Origin: Rhizobium johnstonii 3841
Lineage (GTDB): Bacteria; Pseudomonadota; Alphaproteobacteria; Rhizobiales; Rhizobiaceae
Length of the DNA: 64,000 nucleotides
Assembly (NCBI RefSeq): GCF_000009265.1
Contig: NC_008378.1
Location: forward strand, 62,001 to 126,000
Direction of reading: 5' to 3'
In this document: piece by piece, positions 51,588 to 60,972 of the stretch
Position numbering within the stretch: the first letter of the stretch is position 1
Layout: each line of letters opens with the position of its first letter
The notes under the pieces: generated by a model
What the model was told of the DNA's origin: nothing
The model's database searches: none
The model's input: the letters and a program-made list of their open reading frames with translations, nothing else
Translations under genes and position numbers: made by a program

Positions 51588-53827
51588 CCGCTCATCTTCT
51601 CTGGTACGATACGCCCGCACAGCTGTGGACGGACGCGCTGCCGCTCGGCAACGGCCGGCTCGGTGCCATGGTCTTCGGCGATCCTCTGCGCGAGCACCTG
51701 CAGATCAACGAAGCCACCTTCTGGGCCGGCGGTCCCTACCAGCCCGTCAATCCAGACGCTTTTGGTCATCTGGAAACCGTGCGGCAGCTGATTTTCGACT
51801 GCCGCTATGCGGACGCCGAGGCGCTGGCCGAGAAACATCTGATGGCACGGCCGATCAAGCAGATGTCCTACCAGCCTATCGGCGATCTCCATCTCGAATT
51901 CGATCACCGCGAGAGCGTCTCCGGTTATCGGCGTGCGCTCGATCTCGATACCGCCATCGCTACCTCGTCTTACACTGCCGACGGTATCGCCTACCTGCGC
52001 GAAGCCTTCGTGTCGCCGGTCGATGGTGTGCTCGTCCTACGCCTCTCGGCCGACCGGAAACGCGCGATCAACTGCCGGATCTCCATCGACAGTCCGCAGC
52101 AGGGAGAAATGCGCATCGGCCAGGGATCTCAGCTGAGCTTTTCGGGGAAGGGCAAAGCGGAATCCGGCATTGCCGCCGCTCTCCGGTTCGCCTTTGGCGT
52201 CCGGCTTATCAACAGCGGTGGAACCGTGAACGCTTCGGGGGGAGCCTTGTCGGTAGAAGGCGCTGACGAGGTTCTGGTTTTTCTCGACGCCGCGACGAGC
52301 TTCAGGCGCTACGACGACGTGTTGGGGCATCCCGAGCGCGATATCGTCGATAGGCTCGAAAGCGCCGTCTCGCGCGACTTCGTATCGTTGCGCGACGACC
52401 ATATCGAGGAGCATCGGCGACTGTTCAGCGCTTTCGCCATTGATCTCCGATCGACGCCTGCAGCGTCGCTTCCAACCGACCAACGTATCGCTGGGTTCGC
52501 TGGCGGCGATGATCCGGCGCTGGCGGCGCTTTATGTCCAGTTCGGCCGCTATCTAATGATTGCCTCGTCGCGTCCTGGGACGCAACCGGCCAATCTGCAG
52601 GGCATTTGGAATGCGGAAACGGATCCACCCTGGGGCAGCAAATACACAGCCAACATCAATCTCCAGATGAACTACTGGCTGCCGGCCCCGGCCAATCTAC
52701 CCGAATGCCTCGAGCCGCTCGTCGAAATGGCCGAAGAGCTTGCCGAGACCGGCAAGGCGATGGCACACGTACATTATCGCGCCCGCGGCTGGGTCATGCA
52801 CCACAATACCGATCTCTGGCGCGCAACCGGACCGATCGACGGCGCCAAATGGGGCCTCTGGCCAACGGGCGGGATCTGGTTGATGGCGCAACTGCTGGAC
52901 GCCTGCGACTACCTTGATGACGCCGAAGCGATGCGACGTCGACTGTTTCCGATCGCCCGGGAGGCGGCGCACTTCCTCTTCGACGTGCTCGTCCCGTTCC
53001 CCGGCACGGATCATCTGGTGACGAACCCGTCGCTTTCACCCGAAAACGCCCACCCGCACGGAGCTTCGATTTGCGCCGGTCCGGCGATGGATAGCCAACT
53101 CATCCGCGATTTTTTGGGTCTCCTGCGCCCTCTCGCAGTCTCAATCGGTGGAGAGCCCGATCTTGTCGCCGACATCGATCGTGTGCTGCCGCGCCTTGCG
53201 CCCGACAGGATCGGCGCGAATGGCCAGTTGCAGGAATGGCTCGAAGACTGGGACATGCAGGCGCCGGAGATGCATCACCGCCATGTCTCGCATCTCTACG
53301 GCCTTTATCCGAGCTGGCAGATCGACATGGACAAAACGCCCGAACTCGCCGCCGCCGCCCGCCGTTCCCTGGAGATCCGCGGGGACGACGCGACGGGGTG
53401 GGGTATCGGCTGGCGCATCAATCTTTGGGCGCGGCTGCGCGATGGCAACCATGCTCACAACGTACTGAAACTGCTTCTGACGCCGGAACGAAGCTATAAA
53501 AACCTGTTCGACGCTCATCCGCCCTTTCAGATCGACGGAAATTTCGGCGGTGCGGCAGGCATCGTGGAAATGCTCGTGCAGTCGCGCCCGGGGGAAATCC
53601 ATTTACTCCCTGCGTTGCCGACGGCATGGCCGGGCGGCAGTATCCGTGGCTTGCGCCTGCGCGGCGGCATGCTGCTCGACCTTGACTGGGAGGATGGCGA
53701 ACCGCTGACGATTAGGCTCACGGCCTCGCGCAATGTCAGTTCGATCCTTCGCTTCGGCCAAACGCGACGCAAAGTCGATCTCGCCGCTGGCGAAAGTTTT
53801 TTCGGGGGCGGAAGCGAGTTCCGCTAA
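51584..53827 (+). CDS. GH95-family alpha-L-fucosidase
   Basis: This 747-residue glycosidase opens [20 protein letters not shown] with [10 protein letters not shown], the GH95 N-terminal beta domain. The catalytic helical barrel carries [51 protein letters not shown] and [17 protein letters not shown]. The paired Asn in NINLQMN and the Asp of FQIDGNFGG match the catalytic group of characterised 1,2-alpha-L-fucosidases. There is no signal peptide, so it is cytoplasmic. Plant xyloglucan side chains carry alpha-1,2-linked L-fucose, a plausible natural target. Confidence 0.92.
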
Positions 53828-53829
53828 AT

Positions 53830-54045
53830 CCGTGCGAACGACGTGCTGGGCCGAGCTCGTACGGCAAACGGGTTGTCCGATCCGTCGGAGACGGGTTTGC
53901 CGGCTACACGCCGGACGAAGCCGAGATTGCCGAACTCAAAAATATGGTGCTAGCACTCGAGCGCAAGGACCCGAAGGCTGCAGGCGACGCTGTATTTGAT
54001 CGCGTGACGCAGCTTTTAAAAATGCGGCCGAAACCCATCGTTTAG
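53830..54045 (+). pseudogene. C-terminal remnant of an unidentified protein
   Basis: A start-less frame ends at 54045 and reads SSYGKRVVRSVGDGFAGYTP, DEAEIAELKNMVLALERKDP and KAAGDAVFDRVTQLLKMRPK. The style resembles the end of a GntR/FCD-type regulator, but this is uncertain. The preceding part of the gene is absent. The remaining 54046-54167 shows nothing. Confidence 0.4.
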
Positions 54046-54167
54046 CGTCAGAAACACGCTTGCTTGAAAAGTGGGAGCGGCCTCTCGCCCGGCGAGCATG
54101 CGGCCAATCAAATATGTTACCAGAAGTGAAGTCAGCCAGTTCGCAACCTGCATGAGGTTTTACTGAA

Positions 54168-55097
54168 ATGAAAACATACACGCTTCCACAGACCGACCTC
54201 AATGTGTCGAGTATCATTCTCGGAATGATGCGGATCTCCAATATGAGCAATGGCGAAATCCAACAACTTGTCGATGGTGCACGCGATGCCGGCGTGACGT
54301 TCTTCGACCATGCGGACGTTTATGGCGGTGCGCCGCATCGCTGCGAGGCTCGTTTCGGCGAGGCGATCTCCCTCACCGCCGCAGAACGTGAGAAACTTGT
54401 CATCCAGAGCAAGGTCGGAATCCGCGAGGGATTTTTCGATTTCTCCGCCGAGCATATTCTGGCCTCGGTGGATCAGTCGCTCGCAGCGCTGAAGACCGAC
54501 TATCTGGACGTGCTTCTGCTGCACCGTCCTGATACGCTTGTCGAGCCCGAAGAGGTTGCTGCGGCCTTCGACACGCTCAAATCTGCCGGCAAGGTCCGCC
54601 ATTTCGGTGTTTCAAACCATACACCTGGCCAGGTCGAGCTGCTGAAAACCGCGGTCAAGCAACCGCTCATCGTCAATCAGGTACAGCTTAGCATCACGCA
54701 TGCGCCGCTGATCGCATCGGGCGTTGCTGCCAACATGGCCGGGCTCGACCAGTCGATCGACCGCGACAACGGTCTCCTCGATTATTCTCGTATCAACGGG
54801 ATGATGCTACAGGCCTGGTCGCCTTTCCAGAAGGGCTTCTTCGATGGCGTCTTCCTTGGCGACAACGAGAATTTCGCCGATCTGAACGGCGCAATCGACG
54901 AACTCGCCAAGGCCTACGGTGTAACGCCGACGGGTATCGCGGTTGCGTGGATCACCCGTCATCCGGCAAAAATTCAAGTCGTGCTCGGCACCACGAAGCC
55001 GGAACGTGTCGTCGAAGCCGCGGCCGGTTCTTCTATCTCGATGACCCGAGAGGAATGGTATCGCCTCTTCCGAGCTGCGGGACATACTCTGCCCTAA
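54168..55097 (+). CDS. Aldo/keto reductase (YdhF-like)
   Basis: This 309-residue AKR reads FFDHADVYGGAPHRCEARFG (D, Y), VIQSKVGIREGFFDFS (K), LLLHRPDTL (H) and VNQVQLSITHAPLI. It resembles E. coli YdhF. The start codon follows a weak ribosome site. It stands alone between a gene remnant and a gap before an opposite-strand operon. It may reduce an aldehyde made by the sugar locus, but this is not shown. Confidence 0.88.
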   Translation: MKTYTLPQTDLNVSSIILGMMRISNMSNGEIQQLVDGARDAGVTFFDHADVYGGAPHRCEARFGEAISLTAAEREKLVIQSKVGIREGFFDFSAEHILASVDQSLAALKTDYLDVLLLHRPDTLVEPEEVAAAFDTLKSAGKVRHFGVSNHTPGQVELLKTAVKQPLIVNQVQLSITHAPLIASGVAANMAGLDQSIDRDNGLLDYSRINGMMLQAWSPFQKGFFDGVFLGDNENFADLNGAIDELAKAYGVTPTGIAVAWITRHPAKIQVVLGTTKPERVVEAAAGSSISMTREEWYRLFRAAGHTLP

Positions 55098-55410
55098 CCC
55101 GCATGCGATGGTGGCGTTCGCGAATGTCGCCATCAAGCCGCGTCCTACTACGGTTTTACAGGACATGGAACATCGCGAAGATTTCCGCAGATTATCGTTT
55201 AGACCGAATCGAGACCTCGGGGCCGGAAAAGACACTCCCCCCTGACACTGTTCCCATGCCGCGCCTGTCCATTGGAAATTCGATGGCTCCGCCCATGACT
55301 GAAGCCATAGCAAACATCGCTGGCCAACCGATGGTTTCTTCTCGCAGTCAAGGCAGTCGAAATTTCAGTCAAAGGCCCTGCTTGCCAACAGAAATCGAAG
55401 GCAGGGGCAA
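55098..55410. other. Intergenic gap between convergent genes, no gene seen
   Basis: The stretch lies between the end of a plus-strand AKR and the end of the minus-strand operon. I found no convincing ORF, repeat or hairpin by eye. Short frames here are not protein-like. Confidence 0.4.
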
Positions 55411-56196
55411 TCACACGCTCGAGATTAGACCACCGTCCACCCGGATCACCGACCCGGTCAGATAGGAGGCGCGGCTGCTTGCCATGAACGCGACAACGTC
55501 GGCATATTCCTGCGGTTCGCCGTAGCGCCCGACGGGGATCGATGCAGTGCTTGCCGCTGAAACCTCTTCGACGGCCTTCCCTTCGCGCTTCGCCTTCTGT
55601 TCGTCGAGGAAGGCGATACGCTGTGTGGCGACACGGCCTGGCAACACGACATTGACGGTCACGCCATCACGACCGACCTCGCCCGCCAGTGTTTTCGACC
55701 ATCCGAGAAGCGACATGCGCAGGGCATTCGACAGGCCAAGATTGGGAATGGGCGCGACGACGCCAGATGATGTCGAGGTGATGATGCGTCCCCACTTCTT
55801 TTCACGCATCCGGGGAAGTACGGCATCGGAGATTGCTATGACCGACAGAACCATGCTGTCGAAGTATTTGCGCCAGCTCTCGGCATTCTGACCGGAAACG
55901 AGCGTCGGCGGCGGGCCGCCGGTGATATTGACAAGAACGTCTACCGAGCCGAGCTGCTCGTCGATGGCGGCGAGATTGGGCTCGATCACGCCGAGTTCGG
56001 CAAGGTCCCATTGAAGCGCCATCGCTAAGCCGCCAGCCGTGCGGATATCGGTAACCGTTTTTTCCGCTGCTTCCCTGTTGATATCTGCAACCGCGATCCG
56101 CGCGCCTTCGACGGCAAGGGTTTTTGCAATTGCCCCACCAAGCCCGCCGCCGGCGCCCAATACCAGGGCAGTCTTGCCTTTCAATCCGAGATCCAT
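55411..56196 (-). CDS. SDR-family protein lacking the usual Tyr-x-x-x-Lys
   Basis: This 261-residue Rossmann protein has the motif ALVLGAGGGLGGAIA in place of TGxxxGIG, then VADINREAA, LVNITGGPPP and GRIITSTSSG. Where YxxxK should be, it has S156-N-A-L-R160 in PNLGLSNALRMSLLGW, so Tyr is missing and Lys is replaced by Arg. The C-terminal YLTGSVIRVDGG is normal. A divergent SDR subgroup with this LSN-R motif exists and may still act as a dehydrogenase. It is the last gene of the minus-strand operon, 47 nt after the next SDR. Confidence 0.85.
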   Translation of the reverse strand: MDLGLKGKTALVLGAGGGLGGAIAKTLAVEGARIAVADINREAAEKTVTDIRTAGGLAMALQWDLAELGVIEPNLAAIDEQLGSVDVLVNITGGPPPTLVSGQNAESWRKYFDSMVLSVIAISDAVLPRMREKKWGRIITSTSSGVVAPIPNLGLSNALRMSLLGWSKTLAGEVGRDGVTVNVVLPGRVATQRIAFLDEQKAKREGKAVEEVSAASTASIPVGRYGEPQEYADVVAFMASSRASYLTGSVIRVDGGLISSV

Positions 56197-56243
56197 GGTC
56201 CGTTTTCCTTTCCGTTATTGGCGATCTTCATACGCTGTGATCA

Positions 56244-57017
56244 TCAGCCCGCCATCCAGCCGCCATCGACCATCAGGTTAACGCCGGTCATGTAGCTCGC
56301 CATGTCGCTGGCGAGGAAAAGCGCGGCACTTGCGACATCGTGTGGCTCGCCGAGCCGCGGCCAAGGGGTGCGACGGCGCGAATAATCGAGAGCGTCGGGA
56401 TCGTTGGCGACACCCGGTTTGCCGGTGACGATCTTGCCGGGGGCGATCGCATTGCAAACGATACCTGTCGCAGCATGGTCGACGGCAATTTGCCGGGTCA
56501 TTTGCACGACTGCACCCTTGCTGACGCCGTATGGGAAATCACCAGGGCAAGCGACCATGCCGTGCTGCGATGAAATGTTGATGATGCGGCCACGCGTTTC
56601 ACCGGTCGGCTCCTGCGCCAGAAATTGCTGCGCGGCTCGCTTGCAACAATAAAAGAACCCGGTGACATTGACGGCGATCACCCTATCCCATTGTTGGGGC
56701 GAGGTTTCAAGGAGATTGGTCGAGGTGTAGATCGCGGCATTGTTGACCATGATGTCGAGCCGACCGAACTCTTTCACCGTTTGTGAGACCAGCGCATCGA
56801 CGTCAGCCCAGTTGGAGATGTCGGTCCTTACGAACATGCCCTTTCCACCTGCCGCAACGATGCAGGAAAGGGTCGTTTCACCCCCCTCGATCGGAGCCTC
56901 GGAGACGTCGGCGATCACGACGACCGCACCCTCTTCGGCGTAGCGAAGTGCGATCGCGCGGCCGAGGCCAGAGCTCGCGCCGGTGACAATGGCAATTTTC
57001 CTGTCGAGCAAAGGCAT
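56244..57017 (-). CDS. Short-chain dehydrogenase/reductase (classical)
   Basis: This 257-residue SDR has IAIVTGASSGLGRAIALRYA, VRTDISNWADVDALV, IMVNNAAIYTS, the catalytic Ser in INISSQHG and Tyr-Lys in FPYGVSKGAVVQM, and the C-terminal YMTGVNLMVDGGWMAG. The layout is that of 3-oxoacyl-reductase or sugar-dehydrogenase-like SDRs. It is 10 nt after the amidohydrolase gene. It probably reduces a keto or oxidises a hydroxy group in the operon's pathway. Confidence 0.9.
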   Translation of the reverse strand: MPLLDRKIAIVTGASSGLGRAIALRYAEEGAVVVIADVSEAPIEGGETTLSCIVAAGGKGMFVRTDISNWADVDALVSQTVKEFGRLDIMVNNAAIYTSTNLLETSPQQWDRVIAVNVTGFFYCCKRAAQQFLAQEPTGETRGRIINISSQHGMVACPGDFPYGVSKGAVVQMTRQIAVDHAATGIVCNAIAPGKIVTGKPGVANDPDALDYSRRRTPWPRLGEPHDVASAALFLASDMASYMTGVNLMVDGGWMAG

Positions 57018-57027
57018 CGGCGTTCCT

Positions 57028-58362
57028 TTATGCAGTCCTGCGGACGACTTGGCCGCGACGGGGATTAATAAGCGTTCCGTCTTTGACGATGCGTGCGCCG
57101 CGCAGGAAGACGTCGGTCAACCGGCCGGCCGTGCGCTTGCCGTGAAATGGTGAATAGGCGGCACGGGAGGCCTGCTCGGTATTGGTGATAACAGCCGATC
57201 GGTCCATATCGACAATTAGAATGTCGGCATCGCTGCCGACGGCAATCGACCCTTTCGAACGTCCAAGTCCGAAGCGATGGGCGGGATTGTAGGCGCAGAT
57301 CCGCACGAGATCCGTAAGCCCTATTACCTTCTCCGCCACAAGGTCCAGCATCACCGAGAGCAATGTCTGAAGACCCGGCATCCCGCCGGGAATATCTGCG
57401 AAAGATCCATAGACTGCCGACTTTTCGGCCGGGCTGTGCGGCGCATGATCCGTCGCCATGATTGTGATCAGGCCCTCAGAGACCGCTCGGCGCAAGGCCG
57501 CGACATCGTCGCGGCCGCGAAACGGAGGCGATCCCTTCAGCCGGGCACCTTCCGACTCGTAGTCGTCGGATGTGAAGAACAGGTTCTGCGGTGTCGTTTC
57601 GACGGTGACATCAGCCATGCTCCGAAGACGGCGCCAGGTCTCGACGCCGAGCCTCGAATTGATTTGACGCACATGCACGCGCGCGCCGGTCTCAGCCGCC
57701 GCCAGTACCGCGCGTGCGATACCGCCGGCTTCGGCGAGCGGCGGTCTGCTGGCCAGGAATGCCGGAATGCCAACACTGCGCTCCCGCAAGCCGGTTCCCT
57801 CGAGGATCGACTGGTCGCCGGGGGAAACGCCAATCACCGCGCCCGTACCCGCCAGCCGGCGCAGCATCTCCGTGACAGCATCCAGACTATCGAACCGATA
57901 GTCGACGGGTACGTCGGCCGTGAACAGTTCAAGAGAGACCGGGGACAAAGCAAGCAGGTCCTCCAGGCTGTCATAACTCTTCGAAACCACGGCCTGAAAG
58001 CCGACATCGACATGAATACCCCCCGCCGCGCTTGCCATCTTATCCGACAATTGCTGCGCAGTCGCCGTCCAGGGATCGTCCGTCGGCATGTCGAGGATGG
58101 TCGTCACGCCGCCGAGCGCCGCTGCGTGTGTGCCGCTTTCGAAATCCTCCTTCTGCGTCATTCCCGGTTCGCGCAGATGAACATGCGCATCGACCAGGCC
58201 GGGCAGCACCATTTTGCCGCTCGCATTGATGAAGCCGCGTGCCATGGCGGGCTCGCCAGGCGCAAGGAGGGCCACGACGACGCCGTCGAGAATGCCGATA
58301 TCCGCAGGAAGTTGACCGCTTGCGTTGACGACCATGCCGCCGGTGATCAGCGTGTCGAACAT
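57028..58362 (-). CDS. Dihydroorotase/allantoinase-family cyclic amidohydrolase with altered metal site
   Basis: This 444-residue amidohydrolase-superfamily protein has HxH at H60/H62 (GLVDAHVHLREPG) and the terminal Asp D305 (ATDHAPHS). The position normally held by carbamylated Lys has Glu (E145 in VSLELFTAD), the HAE segment reads V-S-P-G (179-182), and the His of the HxSS segment is Gln (Q233, VHVRQINSR). The Lys and the two middle His that form a binuclear site are thus missing. The start at 58362 is preceded by GAAGGC; a longer frame to 58968 is a shadow. It may bind one metal, or be a structural partner like inactive dihydroorotase homologues. Confidence 0.87.
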   Translation of the reverse strand: MFDTLITGGMVVNASGQLPADIGILDGVVVALLAPGEPAMARGFINASGKMVLPGLVDAHVHLREPGMTQKEDFESGTHAAALGGVTTILDMPTDDPWTATAQQLSDKMASAAGGIHVDVGFQAVVSKSYDSLEDLLALSPVSLELFTADVPVDYRFDSLDAVTEMLRRLAGTGAVIGVSPGDQSILEGTGLRERSVGIPAFLASRPPLAEAGGIARAVLAAAETGARVHVRQINSRLGVETWRRLRSMADVTVETTPQNLFFTSDDYESEGARLKGSPPFRGRDDVAALRRAVSEGLITIMATDHAPHSPAEKSAVYGSFADIPGGMPGLQTLLSVMLDLVAEKVIGLTDLVRICAYNPAHRFGLGRSKGSIAVGSDADILIVDMDRSAVITNTEQASRAAYSPFHGKRTAGRLTDVFLRGARIVKDGTLINPRRGQVVRRTA

Positions 58363-58379
58363 AGTCGCCTTCGCCTCCC

Positions 58380-60071
58380 CTACCATAGACCCGCGAGCCG
58401 CGACTCTTCGTGCGTGACGACCTCGATAAGGGCCGCCTGCCCGGCCTTGACCTTGTCGAGGGCACGTAGCAACGCGGGGCGCAGCATTTCCGGGTCCACG
58501 ACGCATTCCGCGTAACCACCGAGAGCTTCCGCGATCGGCGCGTAACTGCCTGTCACCCGATTCGCGCCGTATTTCGTGGTGGCAATCGGCATGCTTTTCG
58601 CGTAGCCGCCGAGCACGTTGTTGCGCAGCACGATGGTCAAGACAGGCAGATTGCAGCGGACTGCGGTTTCGAAGTCGATGCCGACCATTCCGAACGCGGA
58701 CTCTCCCATCAGATTGACGACGGTCGCATCGGGACGAGCAAGCCTGGCCCCCATCGCAAAGCCGAGGCCGCTTCCGAGCTGGGTGGTCTTGCCCCAACCG
58801 ATGTAGCTGCCGGGTGTGCTTGCCAAATAAAATGGGCAGAACTGGTCGCGCGGATTGCCGGCGTCGTGCGTCACGATTGAGGTCTTCGGATCGATCGCCT
58901 GCATGATCTCCCAGACGACACGGTAAGGTGAGATCGGCGTGCTGTCCGATGTCAGGAGCGGCATCCATTTTTCCATGAAAGCCGCGCGAACGGCGGCGAT
59001 TTCCGCCGCCGGCTGCTGACGTTCACCGAGAGGCAGGTGAACGCGACGGATGAGTGCGATCATCTGTTTCAGGACCGAGGCGGCGTCTGCGACCACACCC
59101 TGGGCAATCGCATAATCCTTGCCGAGATCCGCATCGTCGAGCGTGACATGCAGGATGGTTTTATCTTCGGGAACCGGCAGGATGTAGTAGGAGCGCGTCA
59201 GGCTGCTGCCGAGCGCGAACACCAGGTCGGCCTTTGCTAGAAAATGGTCGACGGTCGCGGGTCGGGCACGCCCGGCTGTCCCGAGAGCAAGCGGATGGTC
59301 TTCCGGAAAAGCGCTCTTGCCGTTCGGCGTCGTCATGACGGGAATGTTCAAGAGTTCGGCAAGCTCGATCAGTTCCGGCGTCGCCGAGGCTGACAGCACT
59401 CCCTGCCCCGCGAGAATGACGGGATTTTTGGCGGCCAGCAGGCTTTCGGCCAGATCGACCACCTCACGATCACCGGCCTGCGGTACGCTGCGGCGCGGTC
59501 GGCGATGATCCGCTGGCAGAGCATCAAGCCTTTCGGCCAGCAGATCGACAGGCAACTCGAGCAGGACCGGCGCCGGCGGCCCATTCCTGACCCGCGATAT
59601 CGCCGCATGCATGAGCTTGGGCAGATCATCGACCTGCGTTGCCGCCTCGCACCATTTGGTAATGTGCCGAAAGTTGCGGCGAGATTCGAAATTGGGGGCG
59701 ATGGCTTCTGATCCGCGCGGGTAGCCGGTCGGCAGGAACAGCATCGGTACGCGGTCGTTGAAAGCCTGGGCAATGCCGGCAAATGCACTTTCGGCTCCCG
59801 GGCCATATTGCACAGTGACAACGGCAAGCTCCCTGCCGGCCGTCGCCCGGGCATAGCCCTCTGCGATATTGACGGCGACACGCTGCGTTCGCGCAATCAG
59901 CGGCGGAATGTCGAGCGCCGCTGAGGCATCGAAAAGCTCGCTTGCTGGAAAGCCAATGATCTGCTTGACGCCTTCCTCCTTCAGGACCCCTGCAACATAT
60001 TCGGCGCCGCTCATCGTTTTCGCCTCGGCGGGCAAATGGCCATTCGGCAGTGCATGCGTGCCGTCAGCCAT
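58380..60071 (-). CDS. Thiamine-diphosphate-dependent enzyme (acetolactate synthase-like)
   Basis: This 563-residue TPP enzyme has the order PYR domain (EYVAGVLKEEGVKQIIGFPA), central domain (NPVILAGQGVLSASATPELI), and PP domain with the Mg/TPP motif GESAFGMVGIDFETAVRCNL ending LRNN. It resembles benzoylformate decarboxylase and acetolactate synthase-like proteins. The residue aligned with the catalytic Glu of the PYR domain is Gln (Q63, in RTQRVAVNIAEGYAR). ATG 60071 overlaps the deacetylase-like gene by 8 nt. A decarboxylase or carboligase of a 2-keto acid is likely; the substrate is unknown. Confidence 0.88.
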   Translation of the reverse strand: MADGTHALPNGHLPAEAKTMSGAEYVAGVLKEEGVKQIIGFPASELFDASAALDIPPLIARTQRVAVNIAEGYARATAGRELAVVTVQYGPGAESAFAGIAQAFNDRVPMLFLPTGYPRGSEAIAPNFESRRNFRHITKWCEAATQVDDLPKLMHAAISRVRNGPPAPVLLELPVDLLAERLDALPADHRRPRRSVPQAGDREVVDLAESLLAAKNPVILAGQGVLSASATPELIELAELLNIPVMTTPNGKSAFPEDHPLALGTAGRARPATVDHFLAKADLVFALGSSLTRSYYILPVPEDKTILHVTLDDADLGKDYAIAQGVVADAASVLKQMIALIRRVHLPLGERQQPAAEIAAVRAAFMEKWMPLLTSDSTPISPYRVVWEIMQAIDPKTSIVTHDAGNPRDQFCPFYLASTPGSYIGWGKTTQLGSGLGFAMGARLARPDATVVNLMGESAFGMVGIDFETAVRCNLPVLTIVLRNNVLGGYAKSMPIATTKYGANRVTGSYAPIAEALGGYAECVVDPEMLRPALLRALDKVKAGQAALIEVVTHEESRLAGLW

Positions 60072-60972
60072 GATGATCGATCCAGTAACGGGCGATATCC
60101 TCGCGCCGCATGAAGGCCGCACCTGGCGTTTTCTTGACGTGCTCGATCACGTCACGCAGCCCCGACGCCCGATTGGGCTGGCCCATCCAGCGTGCATGCA
60201 CGCCGATCGTCAGCATACGCCCGCCTGTCTCGTCGGCTTCGCCGATCATGTAGTCGATCGCCGATCGGCAATCCTCGGCAAAATCGCGCGGATTGCTGTA
60301 GCCGGGCGCGATCAGATAGCGGCTGTCGTTCAGCGTCTTCGAATAGGGCACGACGAGAAGCTTCGTACCCTCGTGATCGAGGAAATACGGAAGATCGTCG
60401 TTGCAGGGGTCCGAATAATAGAGGAAGCCGCCTTCCCTGACGATCAGGTCACGGGTGTTGACGCTTGGAAAGGATCGGCAATTCCAACCCAGCGGCCTTA
60501 TGCCGGTCAATTTCTCATAAAGGGCGAGTGCTTCGTGAAGCTGCCGCTCCTCCTCATCGCGCGGCATGCCGGAATATTCGCTCCAGCGCAGCCCGTGGCC
60601 GAGCAGATCGTGGCCGCGGGCATTCATCCAATCGACGACAGCCGGGTTCTTCTCCAGCGCAACGGCGCAGGCCGAGATCGTTACCGGAATATCGTAACGG
60701 TCGAACAGGCGAGCCAGGCGCCAGACGCCGGCGCGACTGCCGTATTCGAAATGGGTCTCGGTGCCGAGGTCGCGCAGCGGCGGGCTGTTGGGAATATTGT
60801 ACTCGCCCCAGTTGTCGTTTCGTCCGTCTTCAAGCCAGGAATATTCGGCCCCCTCCTCGTAGTTCAGCACGAGGTTGATCGCCAGCGTGACGCCACCTGG
60901 CCAGGAGATGACCGGTGGGTTCGGGCCATAGCCGACAAAATCGCGCGATTGGTCTTTTGCAGCAGCGCTCAT
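60064..60972 (-). CDS. PuuE-like polysaccharide-deacetylase-fold amidohydrolase
   Basis: This 302-residue NodB-homology protein has DFVGYGPNPPVISWPGGVTL, LNYEEGAEYS, YGSRAGVWRLARLFDRYDIP, GHDLLGHGLRWSEYSG and REDIARYW. The layout resembles the cofactor-type allantoinase PuuE of pseudomonads (about 300 residues), not extracellular chitin deacetylases; there is no signal peptide. It probably hydrolyses a cyclic ureide or N-carbamoyl compound. Start ATG 60972 overlaps the epimerase stop by 1 nt; an upstream in-frame extension is a shadow. Confidence 0.87.
   Translation of the reverse strand: MSAAAKDQSRDFVGYGPNPPVISWPGGVTLAINLVLNYEEGAEYSWLEDGRNDNWGEYNIPNSPPLRDLGTETHFEYGSRAGVWRLARLFDRYDIPVTISACAVALEKNPAVVDWMNARGHDLLGHGLRWSEYSGMPRDEEERQLHEALALYEKLTGIRPLGWNCRSFPSVNTRDLIVREGGFLYYSDPCNDDLPYFLDHEGTKLLVVPYSKTLNDSRYLIAPGYSNPRDFAEDCRSAIDYMIGEADETGGRMLTIGVHARWMGQPNRASGLRDVIEHVKKTPGAAFMRREDIARYWIDHHG

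Noticed and set aside
57277..58515. 412-codon plus-strand frame opposite the dihydroorotase-like gene
   Set aside because: It has no start signal or family motif and covers the supported minus-strand gene entirely.
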